Both the position numbers and the translations under genes were made by a program. Shown piece by piece: positions 25,324 through 32,543 of a DNA stretch of 45,538 nt; within the stretch, counting starts at the first letter, position 1, and every line of letters begins with the position of its first letter. This DNA comes from Pedobacter glucosidilyticus (GTDB lineage: Bacteria; Bacteroidota; Bacteroidia; Sphingobacteriales; Sphingobacteriaceae). The notes below the pieces were generated by a model. It had not been told where the DNA came from. It worked only from the letters and a program-made list of their open reading frames with translations, and made no database searches. The stretch covers positions 1-45,538 of the forward strand of contig NZ_DLHN01000041.1 of NCBI RefSeq assembly GCF_002483235.1, given 5' to 3'.

Positions 25324-27933
25324 ATGAGAAAGATTTTACTATTATTTTTGATTATATGTTACAAAAACTCTTTTGCACAAATAAATGATGCATTTTCTGA
25401 CGGTAATTTTACCAACAACCCCACTTGGATAGGACAAGATGTAAATTTGAACTTTATTGTTATAAACGAGCAACTACGTTCTAATAATACTACCACTAAT
25501 ACCAATTTTTACATAGCAACAGAAAATAGTAAAGCTTTAGGCTGTACATGGGAGTTTAATTGCAACCTGCAATTTGCAACATCAGGAGCTAATTATGTTG
25601 ATGTTTACCTCGTTAGCAATACATCAGACCTTAGAGCGACTAATGTTAACGGCTATTTTGTAAGAATTGGTAATACGGCTGATGAAATAGCACTTTACAG
25701 AAGAAGTGGCACAACTGCTACAAGTACTAAAATTATTGATGGTAGGGATGGTTTGGTATCAAGCACAACCAATAATAATTTCAAAATTAAAGTAAGCAGA
25801 ACCGCTAATGCTACTTTTAACTTAGAAAGAGATAGTACTGGTACAGGAAACGCTTATCGTTCTGAAGGAACAGTTACCGATAATACTTTTACTACCACCA
25901 GTTGGTTTGGCTTTTTAGTTCAGCAATCTACAGCTACATTTTTTCAAAAACACTTTTTTGATAATATTATTGTGCAAGATTTGGTTGTTGATGTTACTCC
26001 GCCTGTCTTAAATACTGTTATACCAGACTCAAATAAAATTACTTTAAACTTTAATGAAGCTATTACACCAGCAGAAGCTAGTAATCGTTTAAATTATCTG
26101 ATAAATCCTGGAAATATCATCCCGGCAACGGTAAATGTAAGCGGCAGTACGGTAGTTTTAAGTTTAACAAATAACTTAAATACCAATACTTACAACATCA
26201 GCATCAATAATATTAGAGATTTAAGTGGCAATGTTGCTAGTACTATAAACAGAAACTTTAACTATAAAAAACCTTACAGAGCTGTATTCAATGATATTGT
26301 TATTAATGAAATATTTGCAGACCCAACGCCACCAGTAGGTTTACCCGAAGTAGAGTTTATTGAACTTTGGAATCGTACAGCAGAAGATATCCCACTAAAT
26401 GGTTATCAATATAGTGATGCCTCTTTAACTTATACCTTTACAGGAGATACCCTAAAAGCAAACGAATATTTAATTATTTGCGCCCGGGCAGATACTAACG
26501 CCTTAAAACCTTTTGGCAGAGTTTTAGGAATTTCGCCGTGGCCATCGTTAAACAACACTTCAGATAGGTTAAGTTTCTTTAATGATGTAGGCACACTCAT
26601 CAATACTGTTAGCTACAGCGATACTTGGTATAGAAATACCACGAAAAGAGCTGGCGGCTGGACCTTAGAATTGATAGACCCCCTTAGTACTTGCAAAACA
26701 TCACAACTTTATACATCAAGTATAAATGCTATAGGTGGTACACCAGGCATGCAAAACAGTATTTATTTGAGTAACAGAACCACCGATGCTTTAATAGCTT
26801 CTGCCGTTGAATTAAGAGACAGTATAACCTTATGGGTAACTTTTAACCGTGGCTTAGATAGTTTGCAAGCATCTTTTAGTAGCAATTACAGTATTAATAA
26901 TGGCGTAGGAAGCCCTCAAAGCGTTAGCCTTTTAGCACCAGATTTTTCACAGGCAGAACTCAAATATACCACTGCATTAGCCAGAAACTTAAATTACACC
27001 CTTACCCTAAATAATATTGCAGATTGTGGTGTCAGTATAATCAATAATCAAGCTTTAGCTTTTACCTATCCAGCATTATTAGAACCAAAGGATTTAGTTG
27101 TGAACGAAATATTATTTAACCCAAAACCAGGCGGAGTAGATTTTGTAGAAGTTTATAATCGTTCTGATAAAATTTTAGACTTGAAGGATCTTTATCTTTC
27201 AAATTTGAATACAGATAGAGATTCTTTAATAAATATTAGACCAGTAAGTGCAGCTACCATACTAGCAGAACCAGGCAGTTATTGGGTTTTAAGTACCAAT
27301 CCAGATCAAATAAAAACGGCTTATCAAACTTTAAATCCTACTCATTTTGTTCAAATGGCGAGCATGCCTGCATATAATGATTCTGAAGGTGTTGTTGTAT
27401 TGTTAGATAAAAACAACAGGCGCATAGACCAATTTAATTACGATGCTGATATGCACTTTGAGTTATTGAGAGATGTTGAAGGCATTTCTTTAGAACGGGT
27501 GTCAGCAAATGAGGAGACTAATAAACCGGGTAATTTTAAATCAGCCACAGCAACTGTAGGTTATGCCACACCCGCATATCAAAATTCTCAAACGCAAAAC
27601 AATATCGTTACAAATGAAGAATTAACCTTATCAGGAAAAAGCTTCTCGCCTGATAATGATGGATTTGAAGATATTTTAACCATTAACTACAAATTACCTA
27701 ACAGCGGGTTTGTAGCTAAAATTTCTATTTTTGATGATAAAGGACAATTGGTAAAAAAACTGATTGAAAACCAAAACGTTTCTGCTGAAGGTAGTTTTAC
27801 TTGGGATGGTTTAAACGAAAATAATAACCTTTTACAAACAGGTATTTATATTGTTTATGCTGAGTTTTTTGACTTACAGGCTAACATTAAAAAGTTTAAA
27901 AAAGCTGTAGCCTTGGCATCAAAATTAAATTAA
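25324..27933 (+). CDS. secreted lamin-tail domain surface protein
   Basis: An 869-residue secreted protein with a signal peptide (about 1-18). Residues 19-215 look like a jelly-roll/LamG-type beta domain. An Ig-like or bacterial-Ig-type segment follows (about 218-312). Two lamin-tail domains begin near residues 322 (DIVINEIFADP) and 590 (DLVVNEILFNP), separated by another beta domain. The C-terminus from about 770 (SFSPDNDGFEDIL) is a FlgD/CHU_C-like Ig domain of the kind used as a type IX secretion signal or surface anchor. No enzyme motif is seen. Likely function is adhesion or matrix binding at the cell surface; this is inferred. Confidence 0.8.
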   Translation: MRKILLLFLIICYKNSFAQINDAFSDGNFTNNPTWIGQDVNLNFIVINEQLRSNNTTTNTNFYIATENSKALGCTWEFNCNLQFATSGANYVDVYLVSNTSDLRATNVNGYFVRIGNTADEIALYRRSGTTATSTKIIDGRDGLVSSTTNNNFKIKVSRTANATFNLERDSTGTGNAYRSEGTVTDNTFTTTSWFGFLVQQSTATFFQKHFFDNIIVQDLVVDVTPPVLNTVIPDSNKITLNFNEAITPAEASNRLNYLINPGNIIPATVNVSGSTVVLSLTNNLNTNTYNISINNIRDLSGNVASTINRNFNYKKPYRAVFNDIVINEIFADPTPPVGLPEVEFIELWNRTAEDIPLNGYQYSDASLTYTFTGDTLKANEYLIICARADTNALKPFGRVLGISPWPSLNNTSDRLSFFNDVGTLINTVSYSDTWYRNTTKRAGGWTLELIDPLSTCKTSQLYTSSINAIGGTPGMQNSIYLSNRTTDALIASAVELRDSITLWVTFNRGLDSLQASFSSNYSINNGVGSPQSVSLLAPDFSQAELKYTTALARNLNYTLTLNNIADCGVSIINNQALAFTYPALLEPKDLVVNEILFNPKPGGVDFVEVYNRSDKILDLKDLYLSNLNTDRDSLINIRPVSAATILAEPGSYWVLSTNPDQIKTAYQTLNPTHFVQMASMPAYNDSEGVVVLLDKNNRRIDQFNYDADMHFELLRDVEGISLERVSANEETNKPGNFKSATATVGYATPAYQNSQTQNNIVTNEELTLSGKSFSPDNDGFEDILTINYKLPNSGFVAKISIFDDKGQLVKKLIENQNVSAEGSFTWDGLNENNNLLQTGIYIVYAEFFDLQANIKKFKKAVALASKLN

Positions 27934-27935
27934 AA

Positions 27936-28883
27936 ATGACAGAACATATATTAGTTCTAGGTTCTAATGGGCAAATTGGTACCGAGTTGGTTACCGCCCT
28001 AAGAAAAGCCTATGGTTATAATCAAGTGGTTGCTTGCGACATCCGCAGACCCGATTATGATATTAAAAATGCTGGTCCGTTTGAGTTTGTAAACGTTTTA
28101 GATAAAGAAAACCTAAAAGCCGTATTTACAAAATACAAGCCTAAACAAGTTTATTTACTAGCCGCATTACTATCTGCAACTGGCGAGCAAAACCCAAAAT
28201 TAGCTTGGGATTTAAATATGAATGGCTTGCTTAATGTGCTTGATTTTTCTATCGAGTATGGCACACAAAAAGTTTATTGGCCAAGTTCTATCGCGGTTTT
28301 TGGGCCATCATCACCAAAAAACCAAACACCGCAGTTTTGTACTATGGACCCAAATACGGTTTATGGCATTAGTAAACTTGCTGGCGAAAGATGGTGCGAG
28401 TACTATTTCCAGAAGTTTGGTTTAGATGTAAGAAGTATACGCTACCCAGGCATCATCAGCTGGAAAGCCATGCCGGGCGGAGGAACAACAGATTATGCTA
28501 TCCATATTTTTCATGATGCCTTAAAAAAGAAGACTTACCAAAGCTTCCTCTCTGCTGAAACAGATTTACCCATGATGTATATGGACGATGCGATACGTGG
28601 TACCATTGAATTGATGGATGCTCCGGCAGAAAATATAAATATCAGGTCGAGCTATAATTTTAACGGGCTTAGTTTTAACCCAGAAGAACTGGCTACAGAA
28701 ATCAAAAAACATATCCCAGAATTTACCTTAACTTATAGCGAAAACGACCCTAGACAAGCCATTGCCAACAGTTGGCCAAAATCTATTGATGATAGCTATG
28801 CAGAAAAAGACTGGAATTGGTCGCCTAAATTTGACCTCCAAAAAATAACTAGCGAAATGCTTAGAAATCTGGGAAAGGGTTAA
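27936..28883 (+). CDS. L-threonine 3-dehydrogenase (SDR type)
   Basis: An extended SDR of 315 residues with the cofactor motif GSNGQIGTEL (9-18), LLAALLSATGEQNP (74-87), PSSIAVFGP (116-124) and the catalytic Y143/K147 in YGISK. The LSATGE(Q/K)NP and SSIAVFGP motifs are characteristic of the epimerase-like L-threonine dehydrogenase found in archaea, animals and Bacteroidota, which oxidises L-threonine to 2-amino-3-ketobutyrate with NAD. It starts two bases after the lamin-tail gene, though no functional link is apparent. The partner 2-amino-3-ketobutyrate CoA ligase is not in this window. Confidence 0.85.
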   Translation: MTEHILVLGSNGQIGTELVTALRKAYGYNQVVACDIRRPDYDIKNAGPFEFVNVLDKENLKAVFTKYKPKQVYLLAALLSATGEQNPKLAWDLNMNGLLNVLDFSIEYGTQKVYWPSSIAVFGPSSPKNQTPQFCTMDPNTVYGISKLAGERWCEYYFQKFGLDVRSIRYPGIISWKAMPGGGTTDYAIHIFHDALKKKTYQSFLSAETDLPMMYMDDAIRGTIELMDAPAENINIRSSYNFNGLSFNPEELATEIKKHIPEFTLTYSENDPRQAIANSWPKSIDDSYAEKDWNWSPKFDLQKITSEMLRNLGKG

Positions 28884-28954
28884 GCATTTTTTTATAGTTT
28901 TGGGATTGAAATATAGTTGATGTAACAGCAACATCTAAAAATAGATAAAGACAT

Positions 28955-28982
28955 ATCCGACTTCGGTCATCCGACATCGGAC
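28955..28982. repeat. short tandem repeat with hairpin potential
   Basis: Two 14-base tandem units, ATCCGACTTCGGTC (28955-28968) and ATCCGACATCGGAC (28969-28982), differ at two positions. Each contains an inverted CCGA/TCGG-type core, and the block is much richer in G+C than the surrounding intergenic DNA. It lies 21 bases upstream of the YebC start. Confidence 0.65.
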
Positions 28983-29002
28983 TCAAAAATAACAAAAACA
29001 CA

Positions 29003-29728
29003 ATGGGAAGAGCATTCGAATTCCGTAAAGAAAGAAAATTTAAGCGTTGGGCTAAAATGGCAGTACAATTTACCCGTATTGGTAAAGATATTGTCATTGC
29101 TGTTAAAGAAGGCGGACCAAGTCCGGAAACCAACTCTAGACTAAGAACTGCTATACAAAATGCCAAGGCAGTGAATATGCCTAAAGACCGTGTAGATGCG
29201 GCCATAAAAAGAGCTTCAGATAAAAGTACCGCAGGTTACGAAGAGATTGTATATGAGGGTTATGGGCCAAATGGCGTTGCTGTTTTGGTTGAAACCGCAA
29301 CAGATAATACCAACCGTACTGTAGCTAACGTACGTAGCTATTTTAATAAATGTAACGGTGCTTTAGGGAAAACTGGCTCTTTAGACTTCATTTTCAAAAG
29401 AGTATCGTCTTTTAGATTTACTCCCGGAGATTTAGACTTAGAAGAATTAGAATTTGAATTGATTGATGCCGGTTTAGAGGAGATTTTTGTTGAGGCCAAC
29501 GAAGAAGGAGAAGACGAAGTAGTGATACATGCCGCTTTTGAAGATTTTGGTAAAATGCAAAAAGCTTTAGAAGAAAAAGGTATTGAAGTTAAACAAGCTA
29601 AATTAGAACGTATTGCGCTTTCATATACAGAAGTGAATGAAGAACAAGCTGCCGATATTTTAAAATTATTAGATAAACTGGAAGAGGATGATGATGTGCA
29701 GGCCGTTTATCATAATATGGCAGAATAG
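29003..29728 (+). CDS. YebC/PmpR family transcription/translation regulator
   Basis: The 241-residue protein begins MGRAFEFRKERKFKRWAKM, the Bacteroidota form of the family's basic N-terminus. It continues with the conserved SRLRTAIQNAKAVNMPKDRVDAAIKRA-type helical domain, the YEEIVYEGYGPNGVA segment and the acidic C-terminal domains. Full length matches the family (about 240). YebC proteins were described as DNA-binding regulators; recent work links family members to ribosome function at proline-rich stretches. The downstream gene, 26 bases away and probably co-transcribed, encodes a proline- and lysine-rich repeat protein. Confidence 0.93.
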   Translation: MGRAFEFRKERKFKRWAKMAVQFTRIGKDIVIAVKEGGPSPETNSRLRTAIQNAKAVNMPKDRVDAAIKRASDKSTAGYEEIVYEGYGPNGVAVLVETATDNTNRTVANVRSYFNKCNGALGKTGSLDFIFKRVSSFRFTPGDLDLEELEFELIDAGLEEIFVEANEEGEDEVVIHAAFEDFGKMQKALEEKGIEVKQAKLERIALSYTEVNEEQAADILKLLDKLEEDDDVQAVYHNMAE

Positions 29729-29754
29729 TTTTTAAGCCAAAAAACATTATAAAA

Positions 29755-30645
29755 ATGACTTTTGAAGAGTTTTTCTTAAAAAAGAAAATAGACCTTAATA
29801 AGCTTAGACAAGCTGATGATGGTTTATACACGCAATTCAAAAGTCATTTTACTTTGATGGGCGAAAAAAGCTTCGATCATACTAAGAAGTATTGGTTTAA
29901 CAGGCTTCGTAAAGATTTTAGATTATCTGAAGAAGAGGAAGAAAGATTAAAAGCACTAAATCAAAAAATAGTTGCACCTGCCGCTATAGAAGCAAAAGCA
30001 TCTGAAACAGAGGAAGTAGCCGCTAAACCAACAGGTTTTAAACCCAAGTTTAAAGCAGCTAGTTTAGCTCCAAAAGAAACCCAAGCCCCTGTAGAAGAAA
30101 AAATAGCTTCAGAACCAGCAACCGTAGCCAAACCAGCAGGTTTTAAACCCCGATTTAAAGCAAGCGCTACTCCAATAAAAAATGAGGAAGTAAAATCAGA
30201 AGAACCTCAAGCAATACCAGAAACACAAGAAAGTAAGCCTAGCGCTCCTGTTGGTTTTAAACCAAGATTTAAGGCTGGCGCTACTACTGTTAAAGCTGAA
30301 GATTCCAAAATACAAGAACTTCAAGCAACACCAAACACAGATGAGCCCAAGCCTAGCGCTCCTGTTGGTTTTAAACCAAGATTTAAGGTTGGTGCTACTA
30401 CCGTAAAAACGGAAGAACCAAAGGTGGAAGAACCTGCTCAAACAGATTCTGAGAATTCAACTGATATTAAACCTTTAGGCTTTAAACCTAGATTTAAAGC
30501 TAAGACTACTACAACATTAGAAGAAAAACAGGTAGAAAATACTGCTGAGGAAACCACAAAAACTCCTGAAAAAGAAACCGAGGCTGATAAGCCTGCAACT
30601 CCCAAACCTTTGGGCTTTAAACCTAGGTTTAAACCGAATAAGTAA
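29755..30645 (+). CDS. repeat protein with six GFKPRFK motifs, unknown function
   Basis: A 296-residue protein I do not recognise as a named family. Residues 1-70 are a small, probably helical domain (MTFEEFFLKKKIDLNKL, SFDHTKKYWFNRLRKDF). The rest is low-complexity and disordered, rich in E, K, P, A and T. Six copies of a basic motif are embedded in it: GFKPKFK at 94-100, then GFKPRFK at 129-135, 167-173, 205-211, 242-248 and 287-293. Most are preceded by KP or AP and small residues, and the last ends the protein. Spacing is 35-45 residues. Repeats three and four are nearly identical at DNA level (about 114 bases apart), so repeat number is probably still changing. Basic motifs in an acidic linker suggest repeated ligand binding, possibly nucleic acid or a protein; this is inference. 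Confidence 0.8.
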   Translation: MTFEEFFLKKKIDLNKLRQADDGLYTQFKSHFTLMGEKSFDHTKKYWFNRLRKDFRLSEEEEERLKALNQKIVAPAAIEAKASETEEVAAKPTGFKPKFKAASLAPKETQAPVEEKIASEPATVAKPAGFKPRFKASATPIKNEEVKSEEPQAIPETQESKPSAPVGFKPRFKAGATTVKAEDSKIQELQATPNTDEPKPSAPVGFKPRFKVGATTVKTEEPKVEEPAQTDSENSTDIKPLGFKPRFKAKTTTTLEEKQVENTAEETTKTPEKETEADKPATPKPLGFKPRFKPNK

Positions 30646-30655
30646 TTAAGTAACT

Positions 30656-30939
30656 TTAGGCATAAGCTTCAATACCACCTATTTGTTCATATAATTCCAG
30701 ATTATAAATTTTAAAAGCTGGAATTACTTCTTTTTCAATGTTTTTCACCCTTGTGATTGTAAATTTTCGACCAAACTCTATAAACTTCAAATCAAAAAAA
30801 GATTCAAAATTTTCTTAGCATCTTCTAATTCATTTAAATCTTCTACTACTACTTGATCATCTTCCTCCAATTTTATAAAGTAGCTATTTTTCAGCATCAA
30901 ACCTTGATATACAAACTTCTTATAAGTTATTTTCTTCAT
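30656..30939 (-). pseudogene. small hypothetical gene interrupted by a single frameshift
   Basis: An ATG at 30939 opens a frame beginning MKKITYKKFVYQGLMLKNS that stops after 50 residues at 30787. A different frame, open from about 30816 to a stop at 30656, continues as FFDLKFIEFGRKFTITRV and ends EQIGGIEAYA. Joining them needs one extra base and gives about 94 residues of even composition, without stops. The slip must lie in 30787-30816, which holds an A4 run (30810-30813) and a run of seven identical bases (30794-30800). It may be a real pseudogene or a homopolymer sequencing error. I do not recognise the family. Confidence 0.6.
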
Positions 30940-31097
30940 AATTTTATCTTTTTACAAAGATAATTATTAAAAATATAGTAATTCCAGGGTGCTTTTTTGT
31001 CTCACAATAAGTTTTTAAGAACTTAAAGTAAAGTAAAAGGAGGTAGAGAATTTAGTAAGTAAATTATTATTTCATATTGTCCTTAAGTATAAGACTT

Positions 31098-31757
31098 TTA
31101 AAAATAAGGCTTCAGTGCTTTTATCCAGATATCATATCCCTTTTGGTTCATGTGTAAATTATCTTGAATGAAGATATCCTGTCTTACCTTACCATTTTCG
31201 GCTAACATAGCTTGGTAAACATCAATAAAATCTGTTGCCGGTTTCGAGCTTAAAAACGATTTAATTTTAGCGTTAGCATCCTGAAAAGCAGCATCAAATT
31301 TTTCTCTGCTGATGCTGGGTTTAATAGAGATATAAGAAATTCTTGCTTTTGGGATTTGCTTTCTAATCAGATTGAAAAGGATTTTAAACCTATCCACCGT
31401 AACATCAACACTTGCACCACTGGCAATATCATTTTCTCCGCTATAAATAAAAATATGCTTAGGCTGATAAGGATAAATAATAGCATCGGCATAATAAATA
31501 GCATCTGCTAAAGTTGAACCACCAAACCCACGATTGATAGCTCCGTGAGCTTTAAAAACATTTTCTAAATCTTTCCATAATCTTAGAGAAGAACTTCCAA
31601 CAAATAACACTGCATTTTTTTGAGGAAATTGTAGCGAATCTTGCTTTTTGTATTGCGCTATCTCTTTGTAAAAAGGAGCTTTCTGAGGCTGTGCTTGTAC
31701 ACTAACTCCTAAAAACAAGAACACAACAAATAATAAAGACTTAAAAATATGCTTCAT
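31098..31757 (-). CDS. secreted SGNH/GDSL hydrolase
   Basis: A 219-residue protein with a signal peptide (about 1-23). SGNH blocks are visible: the nucleophile region FVGSSSLRLW (52-61, with GSS in place of GDS), GGS (79-81), GEND (107-110) and the catalytic D199/H202 in DNLHMN. Family members are esterases, including deacetylases for polysaccharides. It is the last gene of the minus-strand glucan locus, six bases after the alpha/beta-hydrolase gene. A role in removing acyl groups from the polysaccharide substrate is likely from context, but the ester it cleaves is unknown. Confidence 0.85.
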   Translation of the reverse strand: MKHIFKSLLFVVFLFLGVSVQAQPQKAPFYKEIAQYKKQDSLQFPQKNAVLFVGSSSLRLWKDLENVFKAHGAINRGFGGSTLADAIYYADAIIYPYQPKHIFIYSGENDIASGASVDVTVDRFKILFNLIRKQIPKARISYISIKPSISREKFDAAFQDANAKIKSFLSSKPATDFIDVYQAMLAENGKVRQDIFIQDNLHMNQKGYDIWIKALKPYF

Positions 31758-31763
31758 GCGTAC

Positions 31764-32543
31764 TTACTTTTTGTTTGAGAATAACCACGGTAAAAGCTCT
31801 GGCTCTTTAAAAGCAGGATCCCAACTGTTATGGTTAGCATCCGGGTAAACCGTATATTTTGGATTAGCGCCTAAACGCTTTAATTCTTCATGTATCAATA
31901 AAGAAAATTCTGGTATCACAACATCATCTTTTGCGCCATGAAAAATCCATAAATTAACCTTATTAGCATATTTTCTAACGTTTTTTACATGGTCTCCGCC
32001 ACAAATGGCAAAAGCGGCTGCGAAAGTATTAGGCTGCCTACGTAAAATCTCATAAGTTCCCATCCCACCCATAGATAAGCCTCCTACATAAAACCTATCC
32101 TCATCTAAATACGCTAATTTTTTAAGCTCTTTTAAATAGGCTAAAAGTAAAGACATGGCTTTGGTTGGTTTGCCGCTATGTTGAAAATTAAAATGTCTTT
32201 TTCCTTTTTCTTTATCAGTAATGATGTTCACATTTGCCCAGTAGCTATCTTTACCACACTGCGGAAAAACCACAATAGCAGGGAATTCATCTTGTTTCTC
32301 TAAGAATAATTTAGAACCATGTATCAACTGACTTTTATTGTTGTTCCCACTTTCGCCACGGCCATGTAGAAACAATACTAAAGGATATTTCTTTGTAGCA
32401 TCAAAATTTTTAGGATACAAAACTCTAACGGGTAAAGTATCTCCTTTATGGATAAAAGTTTCGTCTTTAAATTTAGAAACATCCTGAGCTTTGCTTTCAA
32501 AACTCAGGACAACTAACAATAATATACTGCTTAATAGTTTCAT
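31764..32543 (-). CDS. secreted alpha/beta-hydrolase esterase (CE1/prolyl-oligopeptidase type)
   Basis: This 259-residue enzyme has a signal peptide (about 1-19), an oxyanion-hole HGRGESG (60-66), the nucleophile elbow GLSMGG with S157, an acidic residue in GAKDDVV near 207, and the catalytic His in NHNSW (H238). It resembles COG4099 putative peptidases/esterases and feruloyl- or acetyl-esterase-like proteins of carbohydrate loci. The GH3 gene ends at its start with no gap, showing co-transcription. With the SGNH hydrolase it gives the locus two candidate deacylases. Confidence 0.83.
   Translation of the reverse strand: MKLLSSILLLVVLSFESKAQDVSKFKDETFIHKGDTLPVRVLYPKNFDATKKYPLVLFLHGRGESGNNNKSQLIHGSKLFLEKQDEFPAIVVFPQCGKDSYWANVNIITDKEKGKRHFNFQHSGKPTKAMSLLLAYLKELKKLAYLDEDRFYVGGLSMGGMGTYEILRRQPNTFAAAFAICGGDHVKNVRKYANKVNLWIFHGAKDDVVIPEFSLLIHEELKRLGANPKYTVYPDANHNSWDPAFKEPELLPWLFSNKK

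Noticed and set aside
30196..30441. 81-residue open frame antisense to the GFKPRFK repeats
   Set aside because: It arises from the repeated DNA of the real gene and shows only the mirrored repeat pattern.
29755..30645. Tandem DNA repeats as a possible CRISPR or VNTR array
   Set aside because: The repeats stay in frame, vary at silent positions and encode a protein motif; they are a coding repeat, not an array.
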